In this document: positions 23,501 to 28,113 of the stretch, in pieces
Numbering within the stretch: position 1 is the first letter of the stretch
How the letters are laid out: each line of letters starts with the position of its first letter
Source of the DNA: Tritrichomonas musculus
Lineage: Eukaryota; Parabasalia; Tritrichomonadida; Tritrichomonadidae
Length of the DNA: 64,000 nt
Reading direction: 5' to 3'
Assembly (NCBI GenBank): GCA_039105265.1
Contig: JAPFFF010000017.1
Coordinates: 310,001-374,000, forward strand
Made by a program: the position numbers and the translations under genes
Notes under the pieces: generated by a model
What the model was told of the DNA's origin: nothing
Databases searched by the model: none
What the model saw: only the letters and a program-made list of their open reading frames with translations

Positions 23501-24476
23501 TTGAAAGACGTTCAAGAAGATCATCTGGAATGGATGTTTCGTATTGTTGTGAAACTTCATTATTATTCTTATTAGAGAATTTTCCTTTTAGCCTTCTTAC
23601 TTCATATTTCAAACATCTAAGATCATTGTTGAAATTTTGGCGTCCAGTTAATGAACTATCAGCACTGAGTGAGGATTGAGTATTTTGTTTAAGCAATTTG
23701 ATTTCATACTTAACGCATTTTAGATCTTTTCTCAATCTATCATTTTCAAATTTAGCATCCTGAACTGCTTCATTTGTTCTTGATAGCGAATTTTTAATGT
23801 CTTGAATATCTAAATCAGAAGAAATTGGAGCAGCTCTTTCCTGAACTGAGTTAAGTGGTGATACTTGATTCGAAGTGATTTGTCGTTCTTTTAACTTTTT
23901 AATCTCATATTTAAGGCATCTTATATTACGATCAATTTTCGAAATTTCAATCGATGAAGATAAACTTTGAACATTTTGAGATTGAGCATTTTTGTTTTCA
24001 TCAAGAATTTCATGAATACGTTTATTATCTTCCTGTAGATTGATGATTGTTTGCTGATAGTCCATACCAACTTGCTGTTTCAAAACGTTTATTTGTTGCT
24101 GTATTTGGGTCAATTCTGATGAACTTATATTTGTATGTTTCGATTCTGTCTTTGGACCATCATATGATTCCATAAATTCATCTACGCTTTTATCTACGAG
24201 CTTCTGAATTCGTTTGTCTAAATTTTTTCCCAAAATTTCATTAATCTTCATAACTTCGGTATGAGCATAATCATTTAGAGTAGTAACACTATCGTTAAGC
24301 TCTTTTACATTTTTATTTGTCTCATCGATTCGAAAATTAACAGTAACTAATTCGGCAGTTCTTTGATCTTCAGTTCCTTTTCCTTGATTGTTTTGCAATT
24401 CAGACACATCACGCTCAACTTGTTCAAGTCGTGATAACAATTGTTGAATTGTTGGTTGATCACCAACTTCAGACAT
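2556..24476 (-). CDS. Giant tandem-repeat coiled-coil protein, 7,306 aa
   Basis: This single uninterrupted frame starts at an ATG at 24,474-24,476 and ends in TAA. Residues 1 to about 185 are a non-repetitive helical head; the rest is about 100 repeats of 65-75 residues (number estimated from length). Each repeat has IPDDLLERLSAAE, a charged heptad-like helix, a near-invariant (K/R)CLKYEVKKLK core, and a Pro/Ala/Glu hinge such as ERPIPEAVAPAPVEE. The predicted form is therefore short helical segments broken by hinges, not one continuous rod. Most repeats carry one cysteine, and the N-terminal subfamily (KCLRCLKYEV) carries two. I see no signal peptide or membrane segment. I do not recognise a named family. 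A structural role (filament, costa-like or other striated fibre) is inference only. A very large coding array without stops argues for selection on the frame. Confidence 0.9.
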   Translation of the reverse strand: MSEVGDQPTIQQLLSRLEQVERDVSELQNNQGKGTEDQRTAELVTVNFRIDETNKNVKELNDSVTTLNDYAHTEVMKINEILGKNLDKRIQKLVDKSVDEFMESYDGPKTESKHTNISSSELTQIQQQINVLKQQVGMDYQQTIINLQEDNKRIHEILDENKNAQSQNVQSLSSSIEISKIDRNIRCLKYEIKKLKERQITSNQVSPLNSVQERAAPISSDLDIQDIKNSLSRTNEAVQDAKFENDRLRKDLKCVKYEIKLLKQNTQSSLSADSSLTGRQNFNNDLRCLKYEVRRLKGKFSNKNNNEVSQQYETSIPDDLLERLSTAEKNSQEAKDEISNLRQENDKLKSDLKCLRCLKYEVKLLKKRPIQEAVTSAPVEERSAPITTAIPDDLLERLNEAEKKANSAEKNSQEAKDEISNLRQENDKLKSDLKCLRCLKYEVKLLKKRPIQGTADLSGQNTLSSSYANSQLLNNLTEDIKCLKYEVRKLKSQEDSNIERSPAPAQSDISSDLQKKVDEAQRNAIEAQTENEKLKKELRCIKYEVKLLKKRPIQEAVTPAPVVERSAPVTAAIPDDLLERLSTAEKNSQEAKDEISNLRQENDKLKSDLKCLRCLKYEVKLLKKRPIQEAVTSAPVEERSAPVTATIPDDLLERLNEAEKKANSAEKNSQEAKDEISNLRQENDKLKSDLKCLRCLKYEVKLLKKRPIQGTADLSGQNTLSSSYANSQLLNNLTEDIKCLKYEVRKLKSQEDSNIERSPAPAQSDISSDLQKKVDEAQRNAIEAQTENEKLKKELRCIKYEVKLLKKRPIQEAVTPAPVVERSAPVTAAIPDDLLERLSTAEKNSQEAKDEISNLRQENDKLKSDLKCLRCLKYEVKLLKKRPIQEAVTSAPVEERSAPVTTAIPDDLLERLNEAENNANVAREQSDSLLQDGEKLKSDLRCLKYEVRKLKQRSSEERSVETSSIPDDLLERLSTAEKNSQEAKDEISNLRQENDKLKSDLKCLRCLKYEVKLLKKRPIQEAVTSAPVEERSAPITAAIPDDLLERLSTAEKNSQEAKDEISNLRQENDKLKSDLKCLRCLKYEVKLLKKRPIQEAVTSAPVEERSAPVTTAIPDDLLERLNEAENNANVAREQSDSLLQDGEKLKSDLRCLKYEVRKLKQRSSEERSVETSSIPDDLLERLSTAEKNTIDAQTENEKLKKELRCVKYEIKLLKLRNQEALSKPNEERSAPVTAAIPDDLLERLSTAEKNSQEAKDEISNLRQENDKLKSDLKCLRCLKYEVKLLKKRPIQEAVTSAPVEERSAPITATIPDDLLERLNEAEKKANSAEKNSQEAKDEISNLRQENDKLKSDLKCLRCLKYEVKLLKKRPIQEAVTSAPVEERSAPVTTAIPDDLLERLNEAENNANVAREQSDSLLQDGEKLKSDLRCLKYEVRKLKQRSSEERSVETSSIPDDLLERLSTAEKNTIDAQTENEKLKKELRCVKYEIKLLKLRNQEALSKPNEERSAPVTAAIPDDLLERLSTAEKNSQEAKDEISNLRQENDKLKSDLKCLRCLKYEVKLLKKRPIQEAVTSAPVEERAVDSSTIEDSRLDEMQSMISQLKSEIYEIKSQENYSNETPIPNIPADLLERLSAAEKNALDAKQQASEAQEQTNALRQEGEKMKNELRCLKYEVKKLKERPIPEAVAPAPVEEHAAPAPAIPDDLLDRLSAAENNANAARNETNALRQEGEKLKNDLGCLKYEVKKLKERPTPAAPAPVEERAVEVPAIPDDLLERLSAAEKNALDAKQQASEAQEQTNALRQEGEKMKSDIKCLKYEVKKLKQRPIPEAVAPAPAIPDDLLDRLSAAENNANAARNETNALRQEGEKLKNDLGCLKYEVKKLKERPTPAAPAPVEERAVEVPAIPDDLLERLSAAEQKATRAEEQTNALRQEGEKMKNELRCLKYEVKKLKERPIPEAVAPAPVEEHAAPAPAIPDDLLDRLSAAENNANAARNETNALRQEGEKLKNDLGCLKYEVKKLKERPTPAAPAPVEERAVEVPAIPDDLLERLSAAEKNALDAKQQASEAQEQTNALRQEGEKMKSDIKCLKYEVKKLKQRPIPEAVAPAPAIPDDLLDRLSAAENNANAARNETNALRQEGEKLKNDLGCLKYEVKKLKERPTPAAPAPVEERAVEVPAIPDDLLERLSAAEQKATRAEEQTNALRQEGEKMKNELRCLKYEVKKLKERPIPEAVAPAPVEEHAAPAPAIPDDLLDRLSAAENNANAARNEVNALRQEGEKLKNDLGCLKYEVKKLKERPTPAAPAPVEERAVEVPAIPDDLLERLSAAEQKATRAEEQTNALRQEGEKMKNELRCLKYEVKKLKERPIPEAVAPAPVEEHAAPAPAIPDDLLDRLSAAENNANAARNETNALRQEGEKLKNDLGCLKYEVKKLKERPTPAAPAPVEERAVEVPAIPDDLLERLSAAEKNALDAKQQASEAQEQTNALRQEGEKMKSDIKCLKYEVKKLKQRPIPEAVAPAPAIPDDLLDRLSAAENNANAARNETNALRQEGEKLKNDLGCLKYEVKKLKERPTPAAPAPVEERAVEVPAIPDDLLERLSAVENNANAARNETTALRKEGERLKKDLKCIKYEVKKLKERPTPEPTTPAPNIPDDLLDRLSKAEKNAKEAKESAIESHRNANEAKDIANEAKDASAENKTQITSLRQENDRFKYELRCLKYEVKKLKERPIPEAVAPAPVEERSVETPAIPDDLLERLSAVENNANAARNETNALRKEGERLKKDLKCIKYEVKKLKERPTPEPTTPAPNIPDDLLDRLSKAEKNAKEAKESAIESHRNANEAKDIANEAKDASAENKTQITSLRQENDRFKYELRCLKYEVKKLKERPIPEAVAPAPVEEHAAPAPAIPDDLLDRLSAAENNANAARNEVNALRQEGEKLKNDLGCLKYEVKKLKERPTPAAPAPVEERAVEVPAIPDDLLERLSAAEKNALDAKQQASEAQEQTNALRQEGEKMKSDIKCLKYEVKKLKQRPIPEAVAPAPAIPDDLLDRLSAAENNANAARNETNALRQEGEKLKNDLGCLKYEVKKLKERPTPAAPAPVEERAVEVPAIPDDLLERLSAAEQKATRAEEQTNALRQEGEKMKNELRCLKYEVKKLKERPIPEAVAPAPVEEHAAPAPAIPDDLLDRLSAAENNANAARNEVNALRQEGEKLKNDLGCLKYEVKKLKERPTPAAPAPVEERAVEVPAIPDDLLERLSAAEQKATRAEEQTNALRQEGEKMKNELRCLKYEVKKLKERPIPEAVAPAPVEEHAAPAPAIPDDLLDRLSAAENNANAARNEVNALRQEGEKLKNDLGCLKYEVKKLKERPTPAAPAPVEERAVEVPAIPDDLLERLSAAEKNALDAKQQASEAQEQTNALRQEGEKMKNELRCLKYEVKKLKERPIPEAVAPAPVEEHAAPAPAIPDDLLDRLSAAENNANAARNETNALRQEGEKLKNDLGCLKYEVKKLKERPTPAAPAPVEERAVEVPAIPDDLLERLSAAEQKATRAEEQTNALRQEGEKMKNELRCLKYEVKKLKERPIPEAVAPAPVEEHAAPAPAIPDDLLDRLSAAENNANAARNETNALRQEGEKLKNDLGCLKYEVKKLKERPTPAAPAPVEERAVEVPAIPDDLLERLSAAEQKATRAEEQTNALRQEGEKMKNELRCLKYEVKKLKERPIPEAVAPAPVEEHAAPAPAIPDDLLDRLSAAENNANAARNETNALRQEGEKLKNDLGCLKYEVKKLKERPTPAAPAPVEERAVEVPAIPDDLLERLSAAEKNALDAKQQASEAQEQTNALRQEGEKMKSDIKCLKYEVKKLKQRPIPEAVAPAPVEEHAAPAPAIPDDLLDRLSAAENNANAARNEVNALRQEGEKLKNDLGCLKYEVKKLKERPTPAAPAPVEERAVEVPAIPDDLLERLSAAEKNALDAKQQASEAQEQTNALRQEGEKMKNELRCLKYEVKKLKERPIPEAVAPAPVEEHAAPAPAIPDDLLDRLSAAENNANAARNETNALRQEGEKLKNDLGCLKYEVKKLKERPTPAAPAPVEERAVEVPAIPDDLLERLSAAEQKATRAEEQTNALRQEGEKMKNELRCLKYEVKKLKERPIPEAVAPAPVEEHAAPAPAIPDDLLDRLSAAENNANAARNETNALRQEGEKLKNDLGCLKYEVKKLKERPTPAAPAPVEERAVEVPAIPDDLLERLSAAEQKATRAEEQTNALRQEGEKMKNELRCLKYEVKKLKERPIPEAVAPAPVEEHAAPAPAIPDDLLDRLSAAENNANAARNEVNALRQEGEKLKNDLGCLKYEVKKLKERPTPAAPAPVEERAVEVPAIPDDLLERLSAAEQKATRAEEQTNALRQEGEKMKNELRCLKYEVKKLKERPIPEAVAPAPVEEHAAPAPAIPDDLLDRLSAAENNANAARNEVNALRQEGEKLKNDLGCLKYEVKKLKERPTPAAPAPVEERAVEVPAIPDDLLERLSAAEKNALDAKQQASEAQEQTNALRQEGEKMKNELRCLKYEVKKLKERPIPEAVAPAPVEEHAAPAPAIPDDLLDRLSAAENNANAARNEVNALRQEGEKLKNDLGCLKYEVKKLKERPTPAAPAPVEERAVEVPAIPDDLLERLSAAEKNALDAKQQASEAQEQTNALRQEGEKMKNELRCLKYEVKKLKERPIPEAVAPAPVEEHAAPAPAIPDDLLDRLSAAENNANAARNEVNALRQEGEKLKNDLGCLKYEVKKLKERPTPAAPAPVEERAVEVPAIPDDLLERLSAAEQKATRAEEQTNALRQEGEKMKNELRCLKYEVKKLKERPIPEAVAPAPVEEHAAPAPAIPDDLLDRLSAAENNANAARNETNALRQEGEKLKNDLGCLKYEVKKLKERPTPAAPAPVEERAVEVPAIPDDLLERLSAAEKNALDAKQQASEAQEQTNALRQEGEKMKSDIKCLKYEVKKLKQRPIPEAVAPAPAIPDDLLDRLSAAENNANAARNETNALRQEGEKLKNDLGCLKYEVKKLKERPTPAAPAPVEERAVEVPAIPDDLLERLSAAEQKATRAEEQTNALRQEGEKMKNELRCLKYEVKKLKERPIPEAVAPAPVEEHAAPAPAIPDDLLDRLSAAENNANAARNEVNALRQEGEKLKNDLGCLKYEVKKLKERPTPAAPAPVEERAVEVPAIPDDLLERLSAAEKNALDAKQQASEAQEQTNALRQEGEKMKNELRCLKYEVKKLKERPIPEAVAPAPVEEHAAPAPAIPDDLLDRLSAAENNANAARNEVNALRQEGEKLKNDLGCLKYEVKKLKERPTPAAPAPVEERAVEVPAIPDDLLERLSAAEQKATRAEEQTNALRQEGEKMKNELRCLKYEVKKLKERPIPEAVAPAPVEEHAAPAPAIPDDLLDRLSAAENNANAARNEVNALRQEGEKLKNDLGCLKYEVKKLKERPTPAAPAPVEERAVEVPAIPDDLLERLSAAEKNALDAKQQASEAQEQTNALRQEGEKMKNELHCLKYEVKKLKERPIPEAVAPAPVEEHAAPAPAIPDDLLDRLSAAENNANAARNEVNALRQEGEKLKNDLGCLKYEVKKLKERPTPAAPAPVEERAVEVPAIPDDLLERLSAAEKNALDAKQQASEAQEQTNALRQEGEKMKNELRCLKYEVKKLKERPIPEAVAPAPVEEHAAPAPAIPDDLLDRLSAAENNANAARNEVNALRQEGEKLKNDLGCLKYEVKKLKERPTPAAPAPVEERAVEVPAIPDDLLERLSAAEKNALDAKQQASEAQEQTNALRQEGEKMKNELRCLKYEVKKLKQRPIPEAVAPAPAIPDDLLDRLSAAENNANAARNEVNALRQEGEKLKNDLGCLKYEVKKLKERPTPAAPAPVEERAVEVPAIPDDLLERLSAAEQKATRAEEQTNALRQEGEKMKNELRCLKYEVKKLKERPIPEAVAPAPVEEHAAPAPAIPDDLLDRLSAAENNANAARNETNALRQEGEKLKNDLGCLKYEVKKLKERPTPAAPAPVEERAVEVPAIPDDLLERLSAAEKNALDAKQQASEAQEQTNALRQEGEKMKSDIKCLKYEVKKLKQRPIPEAVAPAPAIPDDLLDRLSAAENNANAARNETNALRQEGEKLKNDLGCLKYEVKKLKERPTPAAPAPVEERAVEVPAIPDDLLERLSAAEQKATRAEEQTNALRQEGEKMKNELRCLKYEVKKLKERPIPEAVAPAPVEEHAAPAPAIPDDLLDRLSAAENNANAARNEVNALRQEGEKLKNDLGCLKYEVKKLKERPTPAAPAPVEERAVEVPAIPDDLLERLSAAEKNALDAKQQASEAQEQTNALRQEGEKMKNELRCLKYEVKKLKERPIPEAVAPAPVEEHAAPAPAIPDDLLDRLSAAENNANAARNEVNALRQEGEKLKNDLGCLKYEVKKLKERPTPAAPAPVEERAVEVPAIPDDLLERLSAAEKNALDAKQQASEAQEQTNALRQEGEKMKSDIKCLKYEVKKLKERPIPEAVAPAPVEEHAAPAPAIPDDLLDRLSAAENNANAARNEVNALRQEGEKLKNDLGCLKYEVKKLKERPTPAAPAPVEERAVEVPAIPDDLLERLSAAEQKATRAEEQTNALRQEGEKMKSDIKCLKYAVKKLKERPAPVEEHAAPAPAIPDDLLDRLSAAENNANAARNETNALRQEGEKLKNDLGCLKYEVKKLKERPTPAAPALVEEHATPVIPDDLLERLSAAEQKATRTEEQFEQLNKEFEKLKENNKCLKYEVKKLKERPIPEAVSPAPVEERAVEVPAIPDDLLERLSAAEKNALDAKQQASEAQEQTITLKKEGEKLKNDLRCLKYEVKKLKERAAPAIPDDLLDRLSAAENNANTAQRSANEANNNFNQLSSDVSGIKHQLNCIKYEVKKLKGRPAPVEERAAPAPAIPDDLLDRLSAAENNANAARNEVNALRQEGEKLKNDLGCLKYEVKKLKERPTPAAPAPVEERAVEVPAIPDDLLERLSAAEKNALDAKQQASEAQEQTITLKKEGEKLKNDLRCLKYEVKKLKERPAPVEERAAPAIPDDLLDRLSAAENNASAAQRSANEANNNFNQLSSDVSGIKHQLNCIKYEVKKLKGRPIAKPSNEGEAAPIIPDEIYNNIQNAQNSANEANNKYNKLKAENDKLNKDLRCLKYEVKKLKNLPSTVSQAPVEPIQERSAPSDQMNNLYINQIKDDLEQTKNANAVIQHNLKCLKYEVKKLKQRAVPQQQPVPHQIFVDLPKAHAVQLLFRSQQKQ
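3023..3877 (-). repeat. Duplicated block near the C-terminus of the giant gene
   Basis: The unit reading NNFNQLSSDVSGIKHQLNCI before KYEVKKLKGRP occurs twice, about 0.6 kb apart (near 3,050-3,160 and 3,660-3,780), with the same neighbours on each side. One copy has NNASAAQRS where the other has NNANTAQRS. Confidence 0.7.
4200..19585 (-). repeat. Homogenised C-terminal repeat array (387/414/435-bp dimers)
   Basis: Inside the giant gene, two unit types alternate. One is ERLSAAEKNALDAKQQ or ERLSAAEQKATRAEEQ followed by KNELRCLKYEV; the other is DRLSAAENNANAARNE followed by KNDLGCLKYEV. Dimers recur every 435, 414 or 387 bp; the differences are in-frame indels of 7 residues (KNALDAKQQ... versus KATRAEEQ...) and 9 residues (presence of VEEHAAPAP). 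Copies are almost identical, which indicates recent homogenisation. Boundaries are approximate. Confidence 0.85.
15841..16790 (-). repeat. 477-bp in-frame tandem duplication with elongated helix
   Basis: Two near-identical blocks 477 bp apart carry an atypical unit with an extra helical stretch (KNAKEAKESAIESHRNANEA, then further EAKD-type repeats). They interrupt the regular dimers of the homogenised array. The second copy differs by very few bases, one of them changing an Asn codon to Thr (NETNALRK versus NETTALRK). Confidence 0.75.
19745..23530 (-). repeat. N-terminal, more diverged repeat subarray
   Basis: Units here read IPDDLLERLSTAEKNSQEAK, then KSDLKCLRCLKYEVKLLKKR, with hinges such as PIQEAVTSAPVEERSAP. 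They are interspersed with minor types (SSSYANSQLLNN, NNANVAREQSDS, TIDAQTENEK). Longer tandem blocks recur at 834 bp (19.8-20.2 kb versus 20.7-21.1 kb) and 771 bp (around 22.0-22.8 kb versus 22.8-23.5 kb). Bases 19,588-19,745 encode a non-repeat spacer (residues around MQSMISQLKSEIYEIKSQ) that separates this subarray from the C-terminal one. Confidence 0.8.
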
Positions 24477-25175
24477 TTAAAATATAAATAAACTTTTTCA
24501 CTAAACATAAAAGTTTTTCAAAAAAACTGTTTTTTAAGGTGAAAAAAGAAAGGTTATATTATAGAAATCAAAGAAACTTTTTAAATAATCTTAAATACTT
24601 TTTGAATAAAAAATTACGTTAATTTGAAAATGAATTATCAAATGGCTGTACAAAAAAAAAAATATGTTTTAAAACTGTTATTATATTGAAAACTACGATG
24701 TAAATTAAAAACAAAAAATTAAAAAAACTATAAAACTAATTTAATGAAATAAAAAATATAAATATTCTAATTTTTAAAAATAATTTTTTAAGATAATATA
24801 GTTTTTTGATGATTGAAACTTTTTATTATTTATTGAAAAATATTTTGTGAGTTTTGATCGAATGTGAAATGATATATTTTTTGTGGCCAATTTTCATCGG
24901 GAAATTTTTCATTTATTAATTACTTCTTTTATCTAGTCACTAATTCTATTGAAAATATTTTAAAAAAAATTTACTTCTATATCTAAAGTTTGGAAGATAT
25001 CAAATAAAGAGATACCAAAATTTTTCAATTTTTTTTTTTATAGCGAGTTGGGGGTAACAAGAAAATTTAATATTTATTGTGTTATTTATCGGGTAACCTT
25101 TACGGACATTGGCCATTTTTACTGGATATTTCAATTCTAAAAAAAATAAAAAACGTGCGGGTAACAGCCTAAAAA
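24477..25175. other. Upstream spacer of the giant coiled-coil gene
   Basis: This is AT-rich DNA with no ORF. It must contain the minus-strand promoter of the giant gene, but I could not find a convincing trichomonad-type initiator (TCAYTWY) close to the ATG. Short G-rich patches (a run of five G followed by TAAC near 25,050; GGGTAACC near 25,090) stand out against the AT background. Confidence 0.5.
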
Positions 25176-25965
25176 TAGGTCGGCCAGAATAACGAGTTTT
25201 GTCAAAAAAAATAAAAAAACGTAGGAATATCTTCTATTTGATATATAATATTATATGATATCTACATATTCTGTTTACCAAGTTTCATCCAATTTCTTGA
25301 GTTGAATTTTGTGAAATTTATGTATTTTCTTTAAAATAAATAATATTAATATATCCTATAATTATCATAAAAAAAGATAATCATTTATGTTTACTTATAT
25401 CTATAATATTATATTAAATTTAGTATAATCATTAATAAATAAATATTTATTTTATTTAACATGAAAAATGCATTTTTAAAAATCCCAAAATTCAATTCAT
25501 TTTGAAAAAGTTTGCGATAATTTCCTTTAAGATTTTCTTCTTCTTTTTCATTTTTAAGTCGACTTTTGTTGTTATATAAGTTTTTATAATATTATAAAAT
25601 AAAAATAAAAAGGAAATTTGATCTTCTATTTTTTCTTAAATTGTATTAAATTTTTTCCATCAATTCACTGATGAATAATAAATATTTCTAAATTATTATT
25701 ATATTTATATATATTATATATAGTATATAAATAAAGAAAATAATAAAATAACATTTGAATTTAATATATAGCAGGATATAATTATTTTAAATTCAAATTT
25801 CAAAAAAATGATGATAAAACAAAATCCAACTCAAGAATTTCCACCAAATTTAGATGTTTTCTTAATAATATGTTCATGAAACAAATATATAAGTTTGGGA
25901 AGTTTCTAGCGTTTTTTAAAATTTCGCTTTATGTTTTTGACAAATACGTTATTTTGGCCGATCTA
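25176..25965. mobile_element. Non-autonomous TIR element, copy B (790 bp)
   Basis: This is the second copy of the element at 1,465-2,253, in the same orientation, with the same terminal sequence (TAGGTCGGCCAGAATAACGA at the left, the inverse GGCCGATCTA at the right) and flanking TA. Similarity runs end to end with scattered substitutions and small indels. No coding capacity is seen. The TA ends suggest mobilisation by a Tc1/mariner/pogo-type transposase. The DDE transposase gene 750 bp downstream is of a suitable superfamily, but matching TIRs around it were not found. Confidence 0.8.
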
Positions 25966-26711
25966 TGCATTAAAAAGGCTATTTTTTTTATGAATTCATC
26001 TATAAAAATTTCTTAAAAATAGTAACTTTATTTTTATCAAAATCGCTAACTAAAAATAAAAAAAAAATATTATTGTTGACCTTGACGATCAAAAAAAATT
26101 ATTAATTTGGGTCATTTTTTTTGGATATTTTCATTATGGTCATTGGACATTTTAGCTATTTTTTTCAAACAAACCTATTCAATTCCACTTTTTGGACATT
26201 TTTTAGTAACGTACAAAAAAGGTTATACTAAAGTGACCCGAAAAACTAGTCCCCAACCTCTATTTACCAGTCCCGAAAACAAATATAAATTCAAATATAA
26301 TGAGATTTATTTGATCTTATTGAAAAAGTTTATTCAAACTCAAAACCAGTCCCGAAAATTTAAAAATGTTTTTATCTCATTTTATTTGTAGCATTTCGTA
26401 ATTATTTTTTACAGATATTATTGAAATAACGAATAGATTTATAAAAATAATACATAGATAATTGTCCTTAATTCTTTTATTGAAAAAAACAATATCGCAT
26501 ATAAATTCAAATTATTTACACAAAAATGTATGCATAATATTTAATTACTCTAATATCCAGCCAAGAAATGATTTTTAATAAAGTTATATAAAATTCAAAT
26601 ATGAAGATATTTCAAAAACATTGTTGATGAAAAAGTGACAGAATTTGATGAAAATAAGTTGGTCGGTCTAACTTTTTGTATTCATACAAAAAAAAAGTGA
26701 CATTTTTTAAG
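25966..26711. other. Spacer with an element-end-like sequence, before the transposase
   Basis: No gene is supported here; a 94-codon frame at 26,107-26,391 is low-complexity and crosses repeat-like sequence. Bases 26,222-26,282, read on the minus strand, resemble 32,329-32,390 over about 60 bp, including TTTTCGGGACTGGT. A second shorter match to the outermost part lies at 26,341-26,362. Just upstream of the transposase, GGTCGGTCTAAC (26,661) recalls the TIR of the nearby elements, and TTTTTGTATTCATACAAAAA forms a small hairpin overlapping 26,674-26,693. Confidence 0.5.
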
Positions 26712-28052
26712 ATGAATGGTCAAGTACCGACAAGAGAACCTCCAAAAATATTGCAAACGCAGTGGATTCAGTCTACTAATGACATGTTATCAATCGAGTT
26801 AGCTATTAGCTCTGAATGCTATTTGTCATGTACTGACTATAGATCACAATGTCACGTTTTATACAATTTCCTTCATCTAATGGGTTTTTCAATAAACAAA
26901 ATTGCAAGACTCCTTGGAGTCGATCATAAAAGTTTTGAAAAACAATTGAAATTGCCTCTCACTTCAAGACCAAATGGACGACCTTCAGTTTTATCTCAAG
27001 AAGAAAAACAAGAATTGTTTGAAAAAATATGTGAGTATCACAATTGTAAAATCATACCAACCTTATATGAAATGCAACAATATATTATAACAAAATTAAA
27101 AAAATCAATATCACCTGACACTTTGCATAATTATATTATTGACTCAGAAATGTTTAAGATCATAAAAGGAGAACCTCTTGATGAAAAAAGATATAATGTT
27201 GACATGAAAGATATCGACAATTTTTATGCAAATCTTAAAAACTTGGTTGATGCCTGTCCAGCTTCGTTGGTCTTTAACATGGACGAAGTTGGACAGGATG
27301 AATTCGTGGACAGCCATTCCATGAATGTCATCGTTCCATCTTCTTGTACCGATGCAACCACCAAGATTCCAGTAAGACGACAGTGTAAGAGATCAACTCT
27401 TGTACATTGCATATGCGCCGATGGAACAATAACGAAGCCTCTATTAATCATTCCAAGGAAGACAATTGATAGTGTTCTGTTAAAAAGATTGACCTGTAAC
27501 AACGTTATGATTAAATTCCAAGATAAAGGTTACGCAAATACTGATCTTATTCGTAAATGGCTTGAAGAAATCTTCCTGCCAACTGTTCAAGAAAAATGGA
27601 TAATAGAAAACAGAAGAAGTGGTAATACTGGTAATGCGGTCCTGATATTAGATGGCTTTTCAGCACATGCTAAAGCTCTCTCTCAAATTCAATTAGCTAA
27701 TTATCATTTAAGTCTCATATTTCTTGTTCCACATTCCTCTCATTTATGTCAGCCTTTGGACCTGTCGATTTTTTGTATTCAAAAATTGTTCACAATTCGA
27801 AGAAAAATGTCAAATTCTTTAGGAGAGCAAGCAGATAAAATTAGGTCCATAATAAAAGGAATTCAAGAATCTTGTACAACAGAAAACATAATCTCTGCAT
27901 TTGAATCATCAGGAATATTTCATTATTTCGATAAAAAATGTACAAATTTCAATGATTATATGCCAACATGTTTAGTGATTAAGGAAAATGCAAGATTTTA
28001 CAAAGGAGAAGGAATTACAGTTCCAGTTGCTAATTTTCGAATCGGAGTTTAA
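26712..28052 (+). CDS. DDE transposase, pogo/Tc1-mariner type (DDE_1-like)
   Basis: The gene encodes 446 residues from the ATG at 26,712. The frame is also open upstream to a TTG, but the ATG is the plausible start. Residues about 52-76 (FSINKIARLLGVDHKSF) look like a helix-turn-helix that would bind the element ends. The catalytic triad is visible: D191 in FNMDEVG, D314 in LILDGFSAH and D350 in HLCQPLD, with 35 residues between the last two. These motifs match the DDE_1 domain of pogo/jerky/CENP-B relatives, which cut and paste DNA in the nucleus. The frame is complete with all three acids, so the gene could be active or recently so. The stop codon overlaps a TAAA motif. No confident TIR pair was found around it, so domestication or lost ends remain possible. 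Confidence 0.85.
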   Translation: MNGQVPTREPPKILQTQWIQSTNDMLSIELAISSECYLSCTDYRSQCHVLYNFLHLMGFSINKIARLLGVDHKSFEKQLKLPLTSRPNGRPSVLSQEEKQELFEKICEYHNCKIIPTLYEMQQYIITKLKKSISPDTLHNYIIDSEMFKIIKGEPLDEKRYNVDMKDIDNFYANLKNLVDACPASLVFNMDEVGQDEFVDSHSMNVIVPSSCTDATTKIPVRRQCKRSTLVHCICADGTITKPLLIIPRKTIDSVLLKRLTCNNVMIKFQDKGYANTDLIRKWLEEIFLPTVQEKWIIENRRSGNTGNAVLILDGFSAHAKALSQIQLANYHLSLIFLVPHSSHLCQPLDLSIFCIQKLFTIRRKMSNSLGEQADKIRSIIKGIQESCTTENIISAFESSGIFHYFDKKCTNFNDYMPTCLVIKENARFYKGEGITVPVANFRIGV

Positions 28053-28113
28053 AAAAATAAATTTAAATTATCAAAAAAAAATTTTTATATTTTTTTTTTT
28101 TGTTTACAAGAAA

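Noticed and set aside
3403-23679. Plus-strand frames up to 533 codons (MAGTSTARSSTGAG...) opposite the giant coiled-coil gene
   Set aside because: They are antisense shadows produced by a codon-periodic repeat; they break wherever the repeat type changes.
26107-26391. 94-codon plus-strand frame
   Set aside because: It is low-complexity, lies across element-end-like sequence and shows no recognisable domain.
27224-27502. 92-codon minus-strand frame opposite the transposase
   Set aside because: It is a shadow of the well-supported DDE transposase frame.
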